DNA of 64,000 bases from Cobetia sp. cqz5-12 (GTDB lineage Bacteria; Pseudomonadota; Gammaproteobacteria; Pseudomonadales; Halomonadaceae), in the NCBI RefSeq assembly GCF_016495405.1, contig NZ_CP044522.1, positions 744,001 through 808,000 of the forward strand, given 5' to 3'. Positions 16,118-25,064 of this stretch are shown piece after piece. Numbering within the stretch: the first letter of the stretch is position 1; every line of letters begins with the position of its first letter. The translations under genes and the position numbers were made by a program. Below the pieces are notes generated by a model that did not search any database, had not been told where the DNA came from, and saw only the letters and a program-made list of their open reading frames with translations.

Positions 16118-17980
16118 TCAGGGGGCGTCGACGACCGGGCGCAGTTCGGGGATGTGCTGGAACAGGGCTTCGAGCTCGCTGGCTTCTTCGAAGCGCTCGC
16201 TCAGCTCTATCGCCAGGCCGCGGGCTTCATCCTCGCGGCCCAGCGCCCATAGCACCTCGATGAGATGAGCGCCGATCTCGGCATCCTGCTGCTGGGCCCA
16301 GGCGGCTTCCAGCGGTGCCAGCGCATTGTCGAGGTCGTCGGTCAGATAGCGCCCCCAGCCGAGGCTGTCCAGAATGGCCGCGTCGTCGGGCGACAGCGCG
16401 TGGGCGCGCTCGATCAAGGCCAGCGCTTCCTCGAGGCGGTCCGTCTCCACCAGCAGGGTGTAGCCGAGCGCGTTGTAGGCGCTGGCGTTGTCGGGTTCCA
16501 GTGCGATGACTTCCCGCAGGTCCTCTTCCATGCCGCCCAGCTGATCATCTTCCAGTCGGCGGATGCCGCGCAGGAACAGCAGGCTGCCCAGCTCGCTCTC
16601 CAGGGTGTTGCGCGTGTCGGCCTGCTGGGCGGCGCTGGCCTGCGCAAGCGCCTTGCGACGCGTGGTGATGCTGCTGCTCAGCAGTGCATCGGCCTCGGCA
16701 TGCGCCTCCTGGGAGTCGAGCAGGTCGATCTCGAAGCTGAGCAGCGTCATGGCATGACGCGGATGACGCAGGCGTTCCACGGCCAGGAACTGGCGGGCCT
16801 CGTCCGTGCGCTCATGTTCGACCAGCAGCTGGGCGGCGCGGGCGCGGCTGGAGATGTAGCGTTCGCCGTCCGGCACCTGACGGTAGTAAAGGATGGCGTT
16901 GTCGACATCGCCGCTGGACTCGGCGGCCAGCCCCAGCAGGGCGTAGGCGGCGTCCGGCACCGGGTCTTCATCGAGCAGTGGCAGCAGCAGGCGATGGGCG
17001 TCCTCGGGCGAATCGGCATCAAGATAGAGACTGGCCAGCGCCAGGCGCAGACGTGGCGCGTTGGGATGGCGGGAGATGAGACTGTCGATGCGCTCGCGTG
17101 CCGCGTCCAGATCGCCGCTGGCCAGTTCGGTCTGCGCGGCGCTCAGGATCAGGCGGCTGTCATCGGGAGCGATCTCCAGGCCCTGGGCCACCGCGCGCCG
17201 CGCCGCCTCGAGACGCCCCGCGCTGCGTTCGATCTCGCTGCGCGCCAGCCAGAGCTCTGCCAACGTGGCGTGAGCACTCTCCAGACGCACCAGGCGTGCA
17301 CGCGCCTGGGTCTCATTGCCCAGCGCTGCCTCGAACAGTGCCGCGGCAATCCCGGGCATCGGCTGCTCGGGATGCTGGGCGATATGCGTCTCCAGCATCG
17401 CCAGCAGGGGTTCGAGTTCGGCGCCGGCATCGATCGCCTGCTCGGCCAGGGTCGCCAGATTGCCATTGCCGCCACTGGTGGTGAGCATCAGGCGCTGCTC
17501 GAGCGCGGCCTGCCAGTCGCCTCGTTCGACCGCCAGGCGGGCGCGGATGATGCCGGGCTCGCTGGCAGACTCATCGAGTTGCTGCCAGCGTTCGGCGGCG
17601 CGCTCCAGCAGGGCCGGGTTATCGGCGAAACGGGCCGCTAGCACGGCGCGTCGCGCCAGTTCCGGGTCATCGAAGTGACGGCTGGCGGCCAGATAGCCAT
17701 TGGCAGCGCGGGGATAGTCACCGCGCTGTCCGGCGAGTTCGGCGCCCAGCAGCTGGTTGAGGCTGTCGGCATCCAGGCCCTGCTGGATGGGCGGCGCCGT
17801 GGCCAGAGGGTCGGGCTGTGCCGACAGGGGCGCGGAGTCGCTCATCGACTGACAGCCGGTCATGCCCAGCAGTAGCCCGCCTACGATGCAGGACTTCCAC
17901 CCGCCGCGCGGGCGACGGGGGGCATCAAGAGAGGCGAGAGCGTGCGGGGGGCTATGTTCTGCGGCAGTCGAAGCGTGCAT
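16118..17980 (-). CDS. Tetratricopeptide-repeat lipoprotein upstream of lolB
   Basis: A 620-aa predicted lipoprotein: a long charged N-region, a hydrophobic stretch and lipobox GMTGC (Cys about residue 43), then a chain of TPR-like helical hairpins. The clearest are in the last 150 residues (DNASAYNALGYTLL, DDAAILDSLGWGRY). The precise role is not established; homologues at the same place upstream of lolB in pseudomonads are annotated only as TPR proteins. GAGGTT precedes the ATG by 5 nt. It is divergent from hemA. Confidence 0.88.
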   Translation of the reverse strand: MHASTAAEHSPPHALASLDAPRRPRGGWKSCIVGGLLLGMTGCQSMSDSAPLSAQPDPLATAPPIQQGLDADSLNQLLGAELAGQRGDYPRAANGYLAASRHFDDPELARRAVLAARFADNPALLERAAERWQQLDESASEPGIIRARLAVERGDWQAALEQRLMLTTSGGNGNLATLAEQAIDAGAELEPLLAMLETHIAQHPEQPMPGIAAALFEAALGNETQARARLVRLESAHATLAELWLARSEIERSAGRLEAARRAVAQGLEIAPDDSRLILSAAQTELASGDLDAARERIDSLISRHPNAPRLRLALASLYLDADSPEDAHRLLLPLLDEDPVPDAAYALLGLAAESSGDVDNAILYYRQVPDGERYISSRARAAQLLVEHERTDEARQFLAVERLRHPRHAMTLLSFEIDLLDSQEAHAEADALLSSSITTRRKALAQASAAQQADTRNTLESELGSLLFLRGIRRLEDDQLGGMEEDLREVIALEPDNASAYNALGYTLLVETDRLEEALALIERAHALSPDDAAILDSLGWGRYLTDDLDNALAPLEAAWAQQQDAEIGAHLIEVLWALGREDEARGLAIELSERFEEASELEALFQHIPELRPVVDAP

Positions 17981-18482
17981 GCAACCTCGCGTTTGTCAGT
18001 GGGAGCAGGATGAGAGAACGGGGCGGTCGAGCCGTAGACCAGGTCATGCGCGCAGCATGGCGCTGACGAAGGCGTCGTGTCTCGCAGCATAACGGCTGGC
18101 GGCGAGCGGGGATAGCGTTGCCGACGTGAGGAAGTGGCATGCCCCACCAGATGCCTCGTACGCCGAAAGATCCGTCGCGCGGGCTGATAGCGATAGCCTG
18201 CCAGCATCATGGAAAATCCTCATCGGCTGCGACGTGCTGCGGGGTCGCGCGGTACAGACGCTGTGGTAGAATGAGCGCGCTAATATTACGATCTCAGCCG
18301 CTTCGGCAGCCTCGTGTGCCTTTATGACAGCCGCCTTTGTCCCCATTGAGTCGACATGTGCAAAGGTGCCGAGCCTGCGCGGATTGCCTGCTGTCCTGGC
18401 CCTTGCCTCGCGGCAGGCCAGCACCGAGAGCCGCCTGACATTGACGCCGATTCCTGCCGGCCAGACCCTGACGACTGACTCC
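17981..18482. other. Intergenic region between the TPR gene and hemA
   Basis: 502 bp between divergent genes. A TAGAAT hexamer (18267-18272), about 210 bp before hemA, is the best -10 candidate but lacks a clear -35. The hemA frame stays open upstream of its ATG without family similarity. Nothing else is recognised. Confidence 0.5.
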
Positions 18483-19754
18483 ATGACCCTTCTTGCCCTT
18501 GGCATCAATCACCGCACCGCCGCCGTTGACGTGCGCGAGCGCGTTGCTTTCACGCCTGCGCAGCTCGATGCCGCGCTGGGCGAATTGAAGCGCCTGCCGG
18601 CGGTCTCCGAAGCGGCGGTGCTGTCGACCTGCAATCGTACCGAGCTCTACTGCGTGACCAGCGATGGCGCCAAGTCGGTGCTCGAGTGGCTGGGGCGCTT
18701 TCACCGCCTGCCGGTGGAGGAGCTGACGCGCTGCAGCTATCAGCACCTGGGAGAAGAGGCGGTACGCCACCTGATCCGCGTCGCGGTGGGGCTGGACTCG
18801 ATGGTGCTGGGCGAGCCGCAGATTCTGGGCCAGCTCAAGGACGCCTATCAGTTCGCGCGCAACTCGGTGGGTCTGGGCGGTGAGCTCGAGCAGCTCTTCC
18901 AGCATATCTTCCAGGTCGCCAAGCAGGTACGCACCGAGACCGGTATCGGCGAGAACCCCGTCTCGGTAGCCTACGCCGCCGTCAGCATGGCCAGCCACAT
19001 CTTCGATGACTTCTCGCGGGCCAATGCCTTGTTGATCGGTGCCGGCGAGACCATCGAACTCGTCGCGCGTCATCTCAAGGAAGCGGGCATCGCCAACCTG
19101 TGCATCGCCAACCGCACCGTGTCGCGCGCCGAGCGTCTGGCTGATGAGCTGGGCGGGAGCGCCATCGGCCTGGAAGGCATCCCGCATGCCCTCGAGAATG
19201 CCGATATCGTGATAGCCTCCACCGCTTCCCAGCTGCCGATTCTCGGCAAGGGCATGGTGGAGCGCGCGCTCAAGAAGCGTCGCTACAAGCCGGTGTTCAT
19301 GGTCGACATCGCCGTGCCGCGCGATATCGAGCCGCAGGTCGGTGACCTCGACGACGTCTTCCTCTATACCGTCGATGACCTGCAGGAAGTGATCGACGAG
19401 AATCGTCGCCACCGCGAGCTGGCTGCTGCCCAGGCAGAAGAGCTGATTCGCCAGGGTGTCAACGCCTGGCAGCACCTCAAGCGGGTGCGCAGTGGTGGCG
19501 AAGTCATCAAGCGCTACCGCAGCCATGGCGAGCAACTGCGCGCCGAATGCGAGGCGCAGGCGCTGGCGGAGCTCGATCAGGGACGCGACCCCCAGGAAGT
19601 GGTCGCGCAGCTGGCTCGCCAGCTGGCCAATCGCTTCATGCATCACCCGACGCTGGCACTGCGCCAGGCCTCGGGAGACGATCGCCAGGATATTCTTCAG
19701 ACGGCCCAGACGCTTCTGCTCGCGCCGGCTGATTCATCACAGGACCCTTCATGA
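18483..19754 (+). CDS. hemA: Glutamyl-tRNA reductase
   Basis: The first committed step of tetrapyrrole synthesis: reduces Glu-tRNA to glutamate-1-semialdehyde with NADPH. 423 aa. It starts [13 protein letters not shown] like E. coli HemA. The catalytic Cys is C50 in [27 protein letters not shown] and the NADPH-binding [16 protein letters not shown] follow. The reading frame is open 53 codons further upstream, but that part has no family similarity. Its stop overlaps the prfA start (ATGA). Confidence 0.97.
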   Translation: MTLLALGINHRTAAVDVRERVAFTPAQLDAALGELKRLPAVSEAAVLSTCNRTELYCVTSDGAKSVLEWLGRFHRLPVEELTRCSYQHLGEEAVRHLIRVAVGLDSMVLGEPQILGQLKDAYQFARNSVGLGGELEQLFQHIFQVAKQVRTETGIGENPVSVAYAAVSMASHIFDDFSRANALLIGAGETIELVARHLKEAGIANLCIANRTVSRAERLADELGGSAIGLEGIPHALENADIVIASTASQLPILGKGMVERALKKRRYKPVFMVDIAVPRDIEPQVGDLDDVFLYTVDDLQEVIDENRRHRELAAAQAEELIRQGVNAWQHLKRVRSGGEVIKRYRSHGEQLRAECEAQALAELDQGRDPQEVVAQLARQLANRFMHHPTLALRQASGDDRQDILQTAQTLLLAPADSSQDPS

Positions 19755-20836
19755 AAGACAGCCTCATCTCCAAGCTCGACACCTTCCATGACCGCTTCGA
19801 GGAGATCTCCGCACTGTTGTCGGAGCCCGAAGTGATCGGGAACCAGGCCAGGTTCCGCGACCTGTCGCGGGAGTATGCCGAGCTTGAGCCATTGATCGAG
19901 GCATGGCGCCGCCATCGCGGCCTGAACGAAGACCGTGACGCCGCGCTGGCGATGGCGGAGGACAGTGACCCCGAGATGCGCGACATGGCGCGTGAGGAAG
20001 TCCGCGATACCGATGCCGCGCTTGAGGTGCTGGAAGCCGAGATCACCCAGCTGCTGATTCCGCGTGACCCGGATGATGGCGCCAACGTCTTCCTCGAGGT
20101 GCGCGCCGGCACGGGCGGTGACGAGGCGGCGCTGTTCGCCGGTGACCTGTTCAAGATGTACTCGCGCTACGCCGAGCTCAAGGGCTGGAAGGTCGAGACC
20201 GTCAGCGCCAGTCACGGCGAGCACGGCGGCTTCAAGGAAGTCATCGCCCGCGTCAAGGGCGAAGGCGTCTACTCGCGCCTCAAGTTCGAGTCCGGCGCGC
20301 ACCGTGTGCAGCGCGTGCCTGCTACCGAATCCCAGGGGCGTATCCATACCTCGGCCTGCACCGTGGCGGTGATGCCCGAGGCCGATGAAGTCGGTGACGT
20401 CGACATCAATCCGGCCGACCTGCGCGTGGATACCTATCGCAGCTCCGGCGCCGGTGGTCAGCACGTCAACACCACGGATTCCGCGATTCGCATCACCCAC
20501 CTGCCCACCGGCGTGGTGGTGGAGTGTCAGGACGAGCGCAGTCAGCACAAGAACCGCGCGCGCGCCATGTCACTGCTGGCGGCGCGTCTCAAGCAGGCCG
20601 CGGTGGACAGCCAGGCACAGGCCACCTCCGATGCGCGTCGCAAGCTGGTCGGCTCGGGCGATCGCTCCGAGCGCATCCGGACCTACAACTTCCCGCAGGG
20701 GCGTCTGACCGATCACCGCATCAACCTGACGCTCTACAAGCTCAATGAAGTGATCGCCGGCCAGCTGGACGAGGTGATCGAGCCGCTGGTGGTGGAATAC
20801 CAGGCCGATCAGCTGACCGCATTGCAGGAGCAATAA
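19751..20836 (+). CDS. prfA: Peptide chain release factor 1
   Basis: Recognises UAA/UAG and triggers peptide release. 361 aa. It carries the RF1 stop-codon-reading segment [15 protein letters not shown] and the universal GGQ at residues 235-237 ([11 protein letters not shown]). The start overlaps hemA by 4 bp and prmC, which methylates this GGQ glutamine, starts 1 nt after the stop. This is the standard hemA-prfA-prmC operon. Confidence 0.98.
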   Translation: MKDSLISKLDTFHDRFEEISALLSEPEVIGNQARFRDLSREYAELEPLIEAWRRHRGLNEDRDAALAMAEDSDPEMRDMAREEVRDTDAALEVLEAEITQLLIPRDPDDGANVFLEVRAGTGGDEAALFAGDLFKMYSRYAELKGWKVETVSASHGEHGGFKEVIARVKGEGVYSRLKFESGAHRVQRVPATESQGRIHTSACTVAVMPEADEVGDVDINPADLRVDTYRSSGAGGQHVNTTDSAIRITHLPTGVVVECQDERSQHKNRARAMSLLAARLKQAAVDSQAQATSDARRKLVGSGDRSERIRTYNFPQGRLTDHRINLTLYKLNEVIAGQLDEVIEPLVVEYQADQLTALQEQ

Positions 20837-20837
20837 G

Positions 20838-21686
20838 GTGAGAATCGATGTCACCCTGGCAGCCGCGACTGCCCGCCTGAGCGAGGCGGGCAGTGATTCC
20901 CCGCGTCTGGATGCCGAGTTGCTGCTGGGCGAGGTAATGGGGCGTGAGCGCACCTGGTTCTACACCTGGGGCGATCGTGATCTCGAGAGCGAGGCCGGCG
21001 CCGAGGGCGTGGCACGTTTCGAGGCGCTGCTGGCGCGTCGGGCCGAGGGCCATCCCGTGGCGCACCTGCTCGGGCGGCGTGAGTTCTATGGCCTGACGCT
21101 GGCCTGTTCACCGGCCACGTTGATTCCGCGCCCGGATACCGAGGTCATGGTGGAGTGCGCGCTGGAACTGGCCGAGGCCACCAGCGGCAAGTTGCTGGAT
21201 CTCGGCACCGGCACCGGTGCCATCGCGCTGGCCTTTGCACGTCATCGCCCGCAGTGGCAGGTGCTGGGGGTCGATCTCATCGAGGAAGCCGTGCAGCTTG
21301 CGCGTGGCAATGCCGAGCGCCTGGCGATCGCCAATGCCGAATTCCGCCAAAGTGACTGGTTCAGTGCCGTCACCGAGACCGACTTCGCGCTGATCACTTC
21401 CAATCCTCCCTATCTGGCCGATGATGACCCGCATCTCGCGCTTGGCGATGTGCGCTTCGAACCACGCTCGGCGCTGGTCGCGGACAAGTCTGGACTGGCA
21501 GATTTCCTGCACCTGATCGCGACGGCACCGCAGCATCTGGCCGCAGGCGGTCATCTGATGCTTGAACATGGTCTTACCCAGGGCAGTGAAGTCCGCGAGG
21601 CACTGCGTGCCGGCGGCTTCGTCGACGTCGAGACCCTGGAAGACCTGGGCGGGCGCGAACGCATCACGCTGGGCAAGCTGGCCTGA
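20838..21686 (+). CDS. prmC: Release factor glutamine methyltransferase PrmC
   Basis: A SAM-dependent N5-glutamine methylase of RF1/RF2. 282 aa with a GTG start (20838-20840) and ribosome site GGAG inside the end of prfA. An N-terminal helical domain is followed by LLDLGTGTGAIAL (SAM site) and the catalytic NPPY motif at residues 189-192. A hairpin (21694-21702 pairing with 21722-21730) follows the stop and probably marks the operon end. Confidence 0.97.
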   Translation: MRIDVTLAAATARLSEAGSDSPRLDAELLLGEVMGRERTWFYTWGDRDLESEAGAEGVARFEALLARRAEGHPVAHLLGRREFYGLTLACSPATLIPRPDTEVMVECALELAEATSGKLLDLGTGTGAIALAFARHRPQWQVLGVDLIEEAVQLARGNAERLAIANAEFRQSDWFSAVTETDFALITSNPPYLADDDPHLALGDVRFEPRSALVADKSGLADFLHLIATAPQHLAAGGHLMLEHGLTQGSEVREALRAGGFVDVETLEDLGGRERITLGKLA

Positions 21687-21986
21687 TGCTCGCCGGGCAC
21701 CGTGTAGCGCTGCTCATCTAGCGGTGCCCGTGCATGATCCACGCTGATAACCTGCGCTTGGCACTCCCGTAGTGCATTCCACCGTTTTCAGTGAAGTCTG
21801 CGTGGAATCCTCGTCACAGTACCGCCAGTGAAGGCGTATCCCCTGTTGGCCGGGTATGATAGTAATGAACCTGCATGATTGGCATGGTCATCTGATAACC
21901 CCCTTGTTATCCGACGGCCTGACTGCACGGAAGCCAGGAGCACGGATGATCCTGCTGCAAGTCACCCTGCTGGGAAAACTATTACA
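21687..21986. other. Intergenic region between prmC and lrp
   Basis: 300 bp without a gene. It holds a hairpin with 9-bp arms CGGGCACCG/CGGTGCCCG (21694-21702, 21722-21730) just after prmC, and a weaker inverted repeat ATTCCAC/GTGGAAT (21776-21782, 21802-21808) that could be a regulatory site for lrp. Confidence 0.55.
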
Positions 21987-22487
21987 ATGAAAGCAAAATC
22001 ACGCTCTCTGGACCGCATCGACCTCAAGATTCTGCGTTGCCTGCAAGAGAATGCCCGCATCTCCTATGTCGACCTCGCCTCGGAAGTCGGCCTTTCCACC
22101 ACGCCGTGCCTGGAGCGCGTCAAACGCCTCGAGCGTGCCGGCGTCATCCGCGGTTACAAGGCGGTGCTCGACCCCAAGGCGCTCAAGGCCAATCTGCTGG
22201 TCTTCGTCGAGATCAGTCTCGAGACGCAGTCGCCGTCGGTGTTCGATGAATTCCGCCGCGCCGTCTCCAAGCTGCCGCAGATCCAGGAATGTCATCTGGT
22301 CTCCGGTCAGTTCGACTACATCCTCAAGTGCCGAATTCCGGAAATGTCCGCCTATCGTCAGCTGCTTGGCGATGTGGTGCTGACGCTTCCCGGTGTCAAG
22401 GAATCCAAGAGTTATGTGGTGATGGAAGAGGTCAAGGAGCAGTTCTCGCTGCATGTGCCCGATATCGAGGAGCTGGATGCCAAGTAG
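21987..22487 (+). CDS. lrp: Leucine-responsive regulatory protein, Lrp family
   Basis: A 166-aa Lrp/AsnC regulator, matching E. coli Lrp (164 aa) in length and key segments: LDRIDLKILRCLQENARIS, the HTH with GLSTTPCLERVKRLERAGVI (about 35-54), QECHLVSGQFDYILK and LPGVKESKSYVVMEEVK. This similarity suggests true Lrp rather than a specialised paralogue. The ATG follows GGGAAA. It stands between prmC and moeB, usually adjacent genes, so it looks inserted. It may regulate amino acid and possibly polyamine genes nearby, but no direct evidence is seen. Confidence 0.93.
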   Translation: MKAKSRSLDRIDLKILRCLQENARISYVDLASEVGLSTTPCLERVKRLERAGVIRGYKAVLDPKALKANLLVFVEISLETQSPSVFDEFRRAVSKLPQIQECHLVSGQFDYILKCRIPEMSAYRQLLGDVVLTLPGVKESKSYVVMEEVKEQFSLHVPDIEELDAK

Positions 22488-22559
22488 TGGCAAGCCCTGT
22501 TGTTGCCAGACAGGGCTCGTGGCTTCTCACTTCATTTACCGATAGGCGGCTTCTCTCCC

Positions 22560-23312
22560 ATGCAAGATTCGCAATTGCTGCGCTACTCGCGCCAGATCCT
22601 GCTCCCTCAGGTCGACATCGCCGGGCAGCAGCGCCTGTTGGCGGCGCGGGTTCTGGTGATCGGGGCAGGTGGTCTGGGCTGCCCGGCAGCGCTCTATCTG
22701 GCAGCCGCGGGCATCGGCACCCTGGTGGTGGCCGATGATGACCACGTAGAGCTGTCCAATCTGCAGCGCCAGATCGCCCATGGTGACGCCGACATCGATC
22801 AGCCCAAGGCGAAATCACTTGCTTCCTCGCTGTTGGCGATCAACCCCGATACCGAGGTGATCGCGTTGTCGGAGCGTCTCGAGGGTGAGGCACTGGCCGA
22901 GCAGGTCGCGGCAGCAGATGTGGTGCTTGATTGCACCGATCGCTTCAGCTCGCGCTTCCCGATCAACGCCGCCTGTGTGGCAGCGGGCACCCCGCTGGTG
23001 TCCGGTGCTGCCATTCGTTTTTCCGGCCAGCTGGCGGTGTTTGATCGCCGTGAGCCAAAGGCGCCGTGTTATGGCTGTCTGTATCCGCCGGATGAGCTGG
23101 GCGATGAAGAGCTGACCTGCGCCGAGAGCGGTGTCATCGCGCCGCTGGTCGGCATCATCGGCGCCTTCCAGGCATTAGAGGCCCTCAAGCTGATCAGCGG
23201 GGCCGGCAGCGTGCATCGCGGACTGGCGACCTTCGATGGTCTGAGCGGTGAATGGCGACGCATGGGCCTCAAGCGTGATCCCGGCTGTCAGGTGTGTAGT
23301 CAGACGCCATGA
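22560..23312 (+). CDS. moeB: Molybdopterin-synthase adenylyltransferase MoeB (E1-like)
   Basis: A ThiF/MoeB-type ATP-dependent adenylating enzyme, 250 aa. It activates the C-terminal glycine of MoaD for molybdopterin synthesis. GAGGLG nucleotide loop at residues 35-40, DDDHVELSNLQRQIAH, and the zinc cysteine pairs CYGC and CQVC (the latter at the extreme C-terminus). No rhodanese domain is fused. ThiF-like activity cannot be excluded from sequence, but placement after the prmC region favours MoeB. Confidence 0.92.
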   Translation: MQDSQLLRYSRQILLPQVDIAGQQRLLAARVLVIGAGGLGCPAALYLAAAGIGTLVVADDDHVELSNLQRQIAHGDADIDQPKAKSLASSLLAINPDTEVIALSERLEGEALAEQVAAADVVLDCTDRFSSRFPINAACVAAGTPLVSGAAIRFSGQLAVFDRREPKAPCYGCLYPPDELGDEELTCAESGVIAPLVGIIGAFQALEALKLISGAGSVHRGLATFDGLSGEWRRMGLKRDPGCQVCSQTP

Positions 23313-23627
23313 GGTAGCCGGGCAAATCGTCGGTATCTCTCCAGGTCAGTCTGTCCCCGAGTCTGTATGTCTCCAGGACAGCATGTCTCTAAAAAGCCCC
23401 GCAGCCTTTCTGGCTGGCGGGGCTTTTTTGTCGCATGTCGTGGTGGGACGGTCGGCGCTGCGCATGCCGCGCGTGCGCACCACCTGGGTGCGCCATTACC
23501 ATGGGGTGTTGAAGATTTCTCCCATTCAGCGCAATCAATATGCAGCATTCCGGCGAAACGTGTGGTAAATATCGCAAATATTCCAGTGGATGGTGAATAA
23601 ACTCAACAATAGCGGATGAGGGGGTGC
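23313..23627. other. Interval between moeB and the polyamine region
   Basis: 315 bp without a gene. It contains the moeB terminator and then an AT-richer segment before the first oxidoreductase gene, with a direct repeat AAATAT (23567-23572 and 23576-23581) that could be an operator half-site pair. Confidence 0.5.
23391..23429 (+). terminator. Intrinsic terminator of moeB
   Basis: AAAAAGCCCCGC pairs with GCGGGGC followed by TTTTTT. The hairpin has one bulged G and a TTTCT loop. It separates moeB from the polyamine region. Confidence 0.9.
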
Positions 23628-24965
23628 ATGGGCGGCTTCAGATCAGGCACGCAGAGCGAGAGTACTGGCTCGTATTCCTACTACCAGGCCAGCCAGCGTG
23701 TGACGCTTGCCCCATGCCCGCCTCTTGCAGGTGAGCAGCGTGCCGATGTCTGCGTGATCGGCGGCGGTGTCACGGGCTGCTCCGCTGCGCTGCATCTGGC
23801 CGAGCGTGGCTACTCGGTCATTCTGCTGGAAGCGCAGTCCATCGGTTTCGGAGCCTCCGGGCGCAGTGGCGGGCAGATCCTGCCGGGGCTCGGCACCGAT
23901 ATCGCGACCGTCGAGAAGGCGCTGGGACGCGAGCAGGCACGCGCCATCTGGGAGATGAGCCGCGAGTCCGTGCGTCTGACCGCCGAGCTGGTCGCCAGGC
24001 ATCGGATTCCCTGCGATTTCACCCAGGGCTACCTGCATGCCGCGGTCAAGCCGCGTCATGTACGCGAACTGCAGGAATTCCAGTCGCGCATGGCACGCGA
24101 TTACGACTATCACGCGCTGCAGTGGCTGCAGGGCGATGCGCTGCGCGAGCGGGTCGTCACCGATGCCTATCCGGGCGCGCTGCATGATGGCGAGGGCGGT
24201 CATCTACATCCGCTCAACTACACCCTCGGACTGGCACGAGCTGCCCAGCAGGCCGGCGTCACGCTCTGCGAGCAGAGTCGGGTGCGTCAGCTCGACCACG
24301 GCCAGAGCGGCGATACCGTCGGTGATACGTCACGGCGTGCCCGTATCCATACCGAGCATGGCTGCGTGAGCGCCGAATTCGTAGTCGTGGCCACCAATGC
24401 CTACCTCAATGGCCTCGTCGCCTCGCTGGAAGAGCGCATCATGCGCGTCGCCAATTACATCGTCGCCACCGAACCGCTCAGCGAGGCTCAGGTTGCGCAG
24501 GTCCTGCCCCAGGATGACGCGCTTTCCGATGCCAACTTCGTGCTCGACTACTACAGTCTCTCTGCCGACAGACGTCTGCTGTATGGCGGTGAGGTGAGCT
24601 ATACCGGTCAGGAGCCGCATGGCCTCAAGGCGCGCATGGACAGCAAGATTCGTCGCCTGTTTCCGGTGCTCGATGGCGTGGCGATCGATTACCGCTGGGG
24701 CGGTGACGTGGCCATCACCATGAATCGCGCACCCGACTTCGGGCGTCTCGCGCCGAATGTCTATTACGCCCAGGGCTACTCGGGACATGGCATGTCGCTT
24801 GCAGGACTGGCGGGCAAGCTGGTCGCCGAGACGATCGCCGGCCAGGCGGAACGTTTCGATATCTTTGCCGCCATGCCGCATCGCCCCTTCGTGGGTGGGC
24901 GCTGGCTGCGAACCCCTCTGCTGGTCCTGGCGACCAGCTTTTACACGTTACGTGATCGGCTCTAG
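23628..24965 (+). CDS. FAD-dependent oxidoreductase, PuuB-like (paralogue 1)
   Basis: A DAO-family flavoprotein of 445 aa resembling gamma-glutamylputrescine oxidase. Features: the N-terminal SYYQAS tyrosine-rich start, CVIGGGVTGCSAALHLAERG (FAD loop), ASGRSGGQILPGLG, GGHLHPLNYTLG and the C-terminal YAQGYSGHGM. It is a clear but more distant paralogue of the PuuB at 32087-33379. It stands first in line before the polyamine importer genes. The ATG at 23628 (after GAGGGGG) is preferred to one 12 bp upstream. The substrate may be gamma-glutamyl-spermidine or another polyamine; not determinable here. Confidence 0.85.
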   Translation: MGGFRSGTQSESTGSYSYYQASQRVTLAPCPPLAGEQRADVCVIGGGVTGCSAALHLAERGYSVILLEAQSIGFGASGRSGGQILPGLGTDIATVEKALGREQARAIWEMSRESVRLTAELVARHRIPCDFTQGYLHAAVKPRHVRELQEFQSRMARDYDYHALQWLQGDALRERVVTDAYPGALHDGEGGHLHPLNYTLGLARAAQQAGVTLCEQSRVRQLDHGQSGDTVGDTSRRARIHTEHGCVSAEFVVVATNAYLNGLVASLEERIMRVANYIVATEPLSEAQVAQVLPQDDALSDANFVLDYYSLSADRRLLYGGEVSYTGQEPHGLKARMDSKIRRLFPVLDGVAIDYRWGGDVAITMNRAPDFGRLAPNVYYAQGYSGHGMSLAGLAGKLVAETIAGQAERFDIFAAMPHRPFVGGRWLRTPLLVLATSFYTLRDRL

Positions 24966-25064
24966 GCCGAGGCCATGATGAAGGTGCTGCACATTTGACA
25001 CTGTTGAACCCCCCGACAGCCCAAGTGCTGGAAACGACTGGTGAATAATCGCAAGGGAGGCGCG

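Noticed and set aside
18324..18482. 53-codon extension upstream of hemA
   Set aside because: HemA proteins begin [10 protein letters not shown]; the extension has no similarity and lies in the promoter region.
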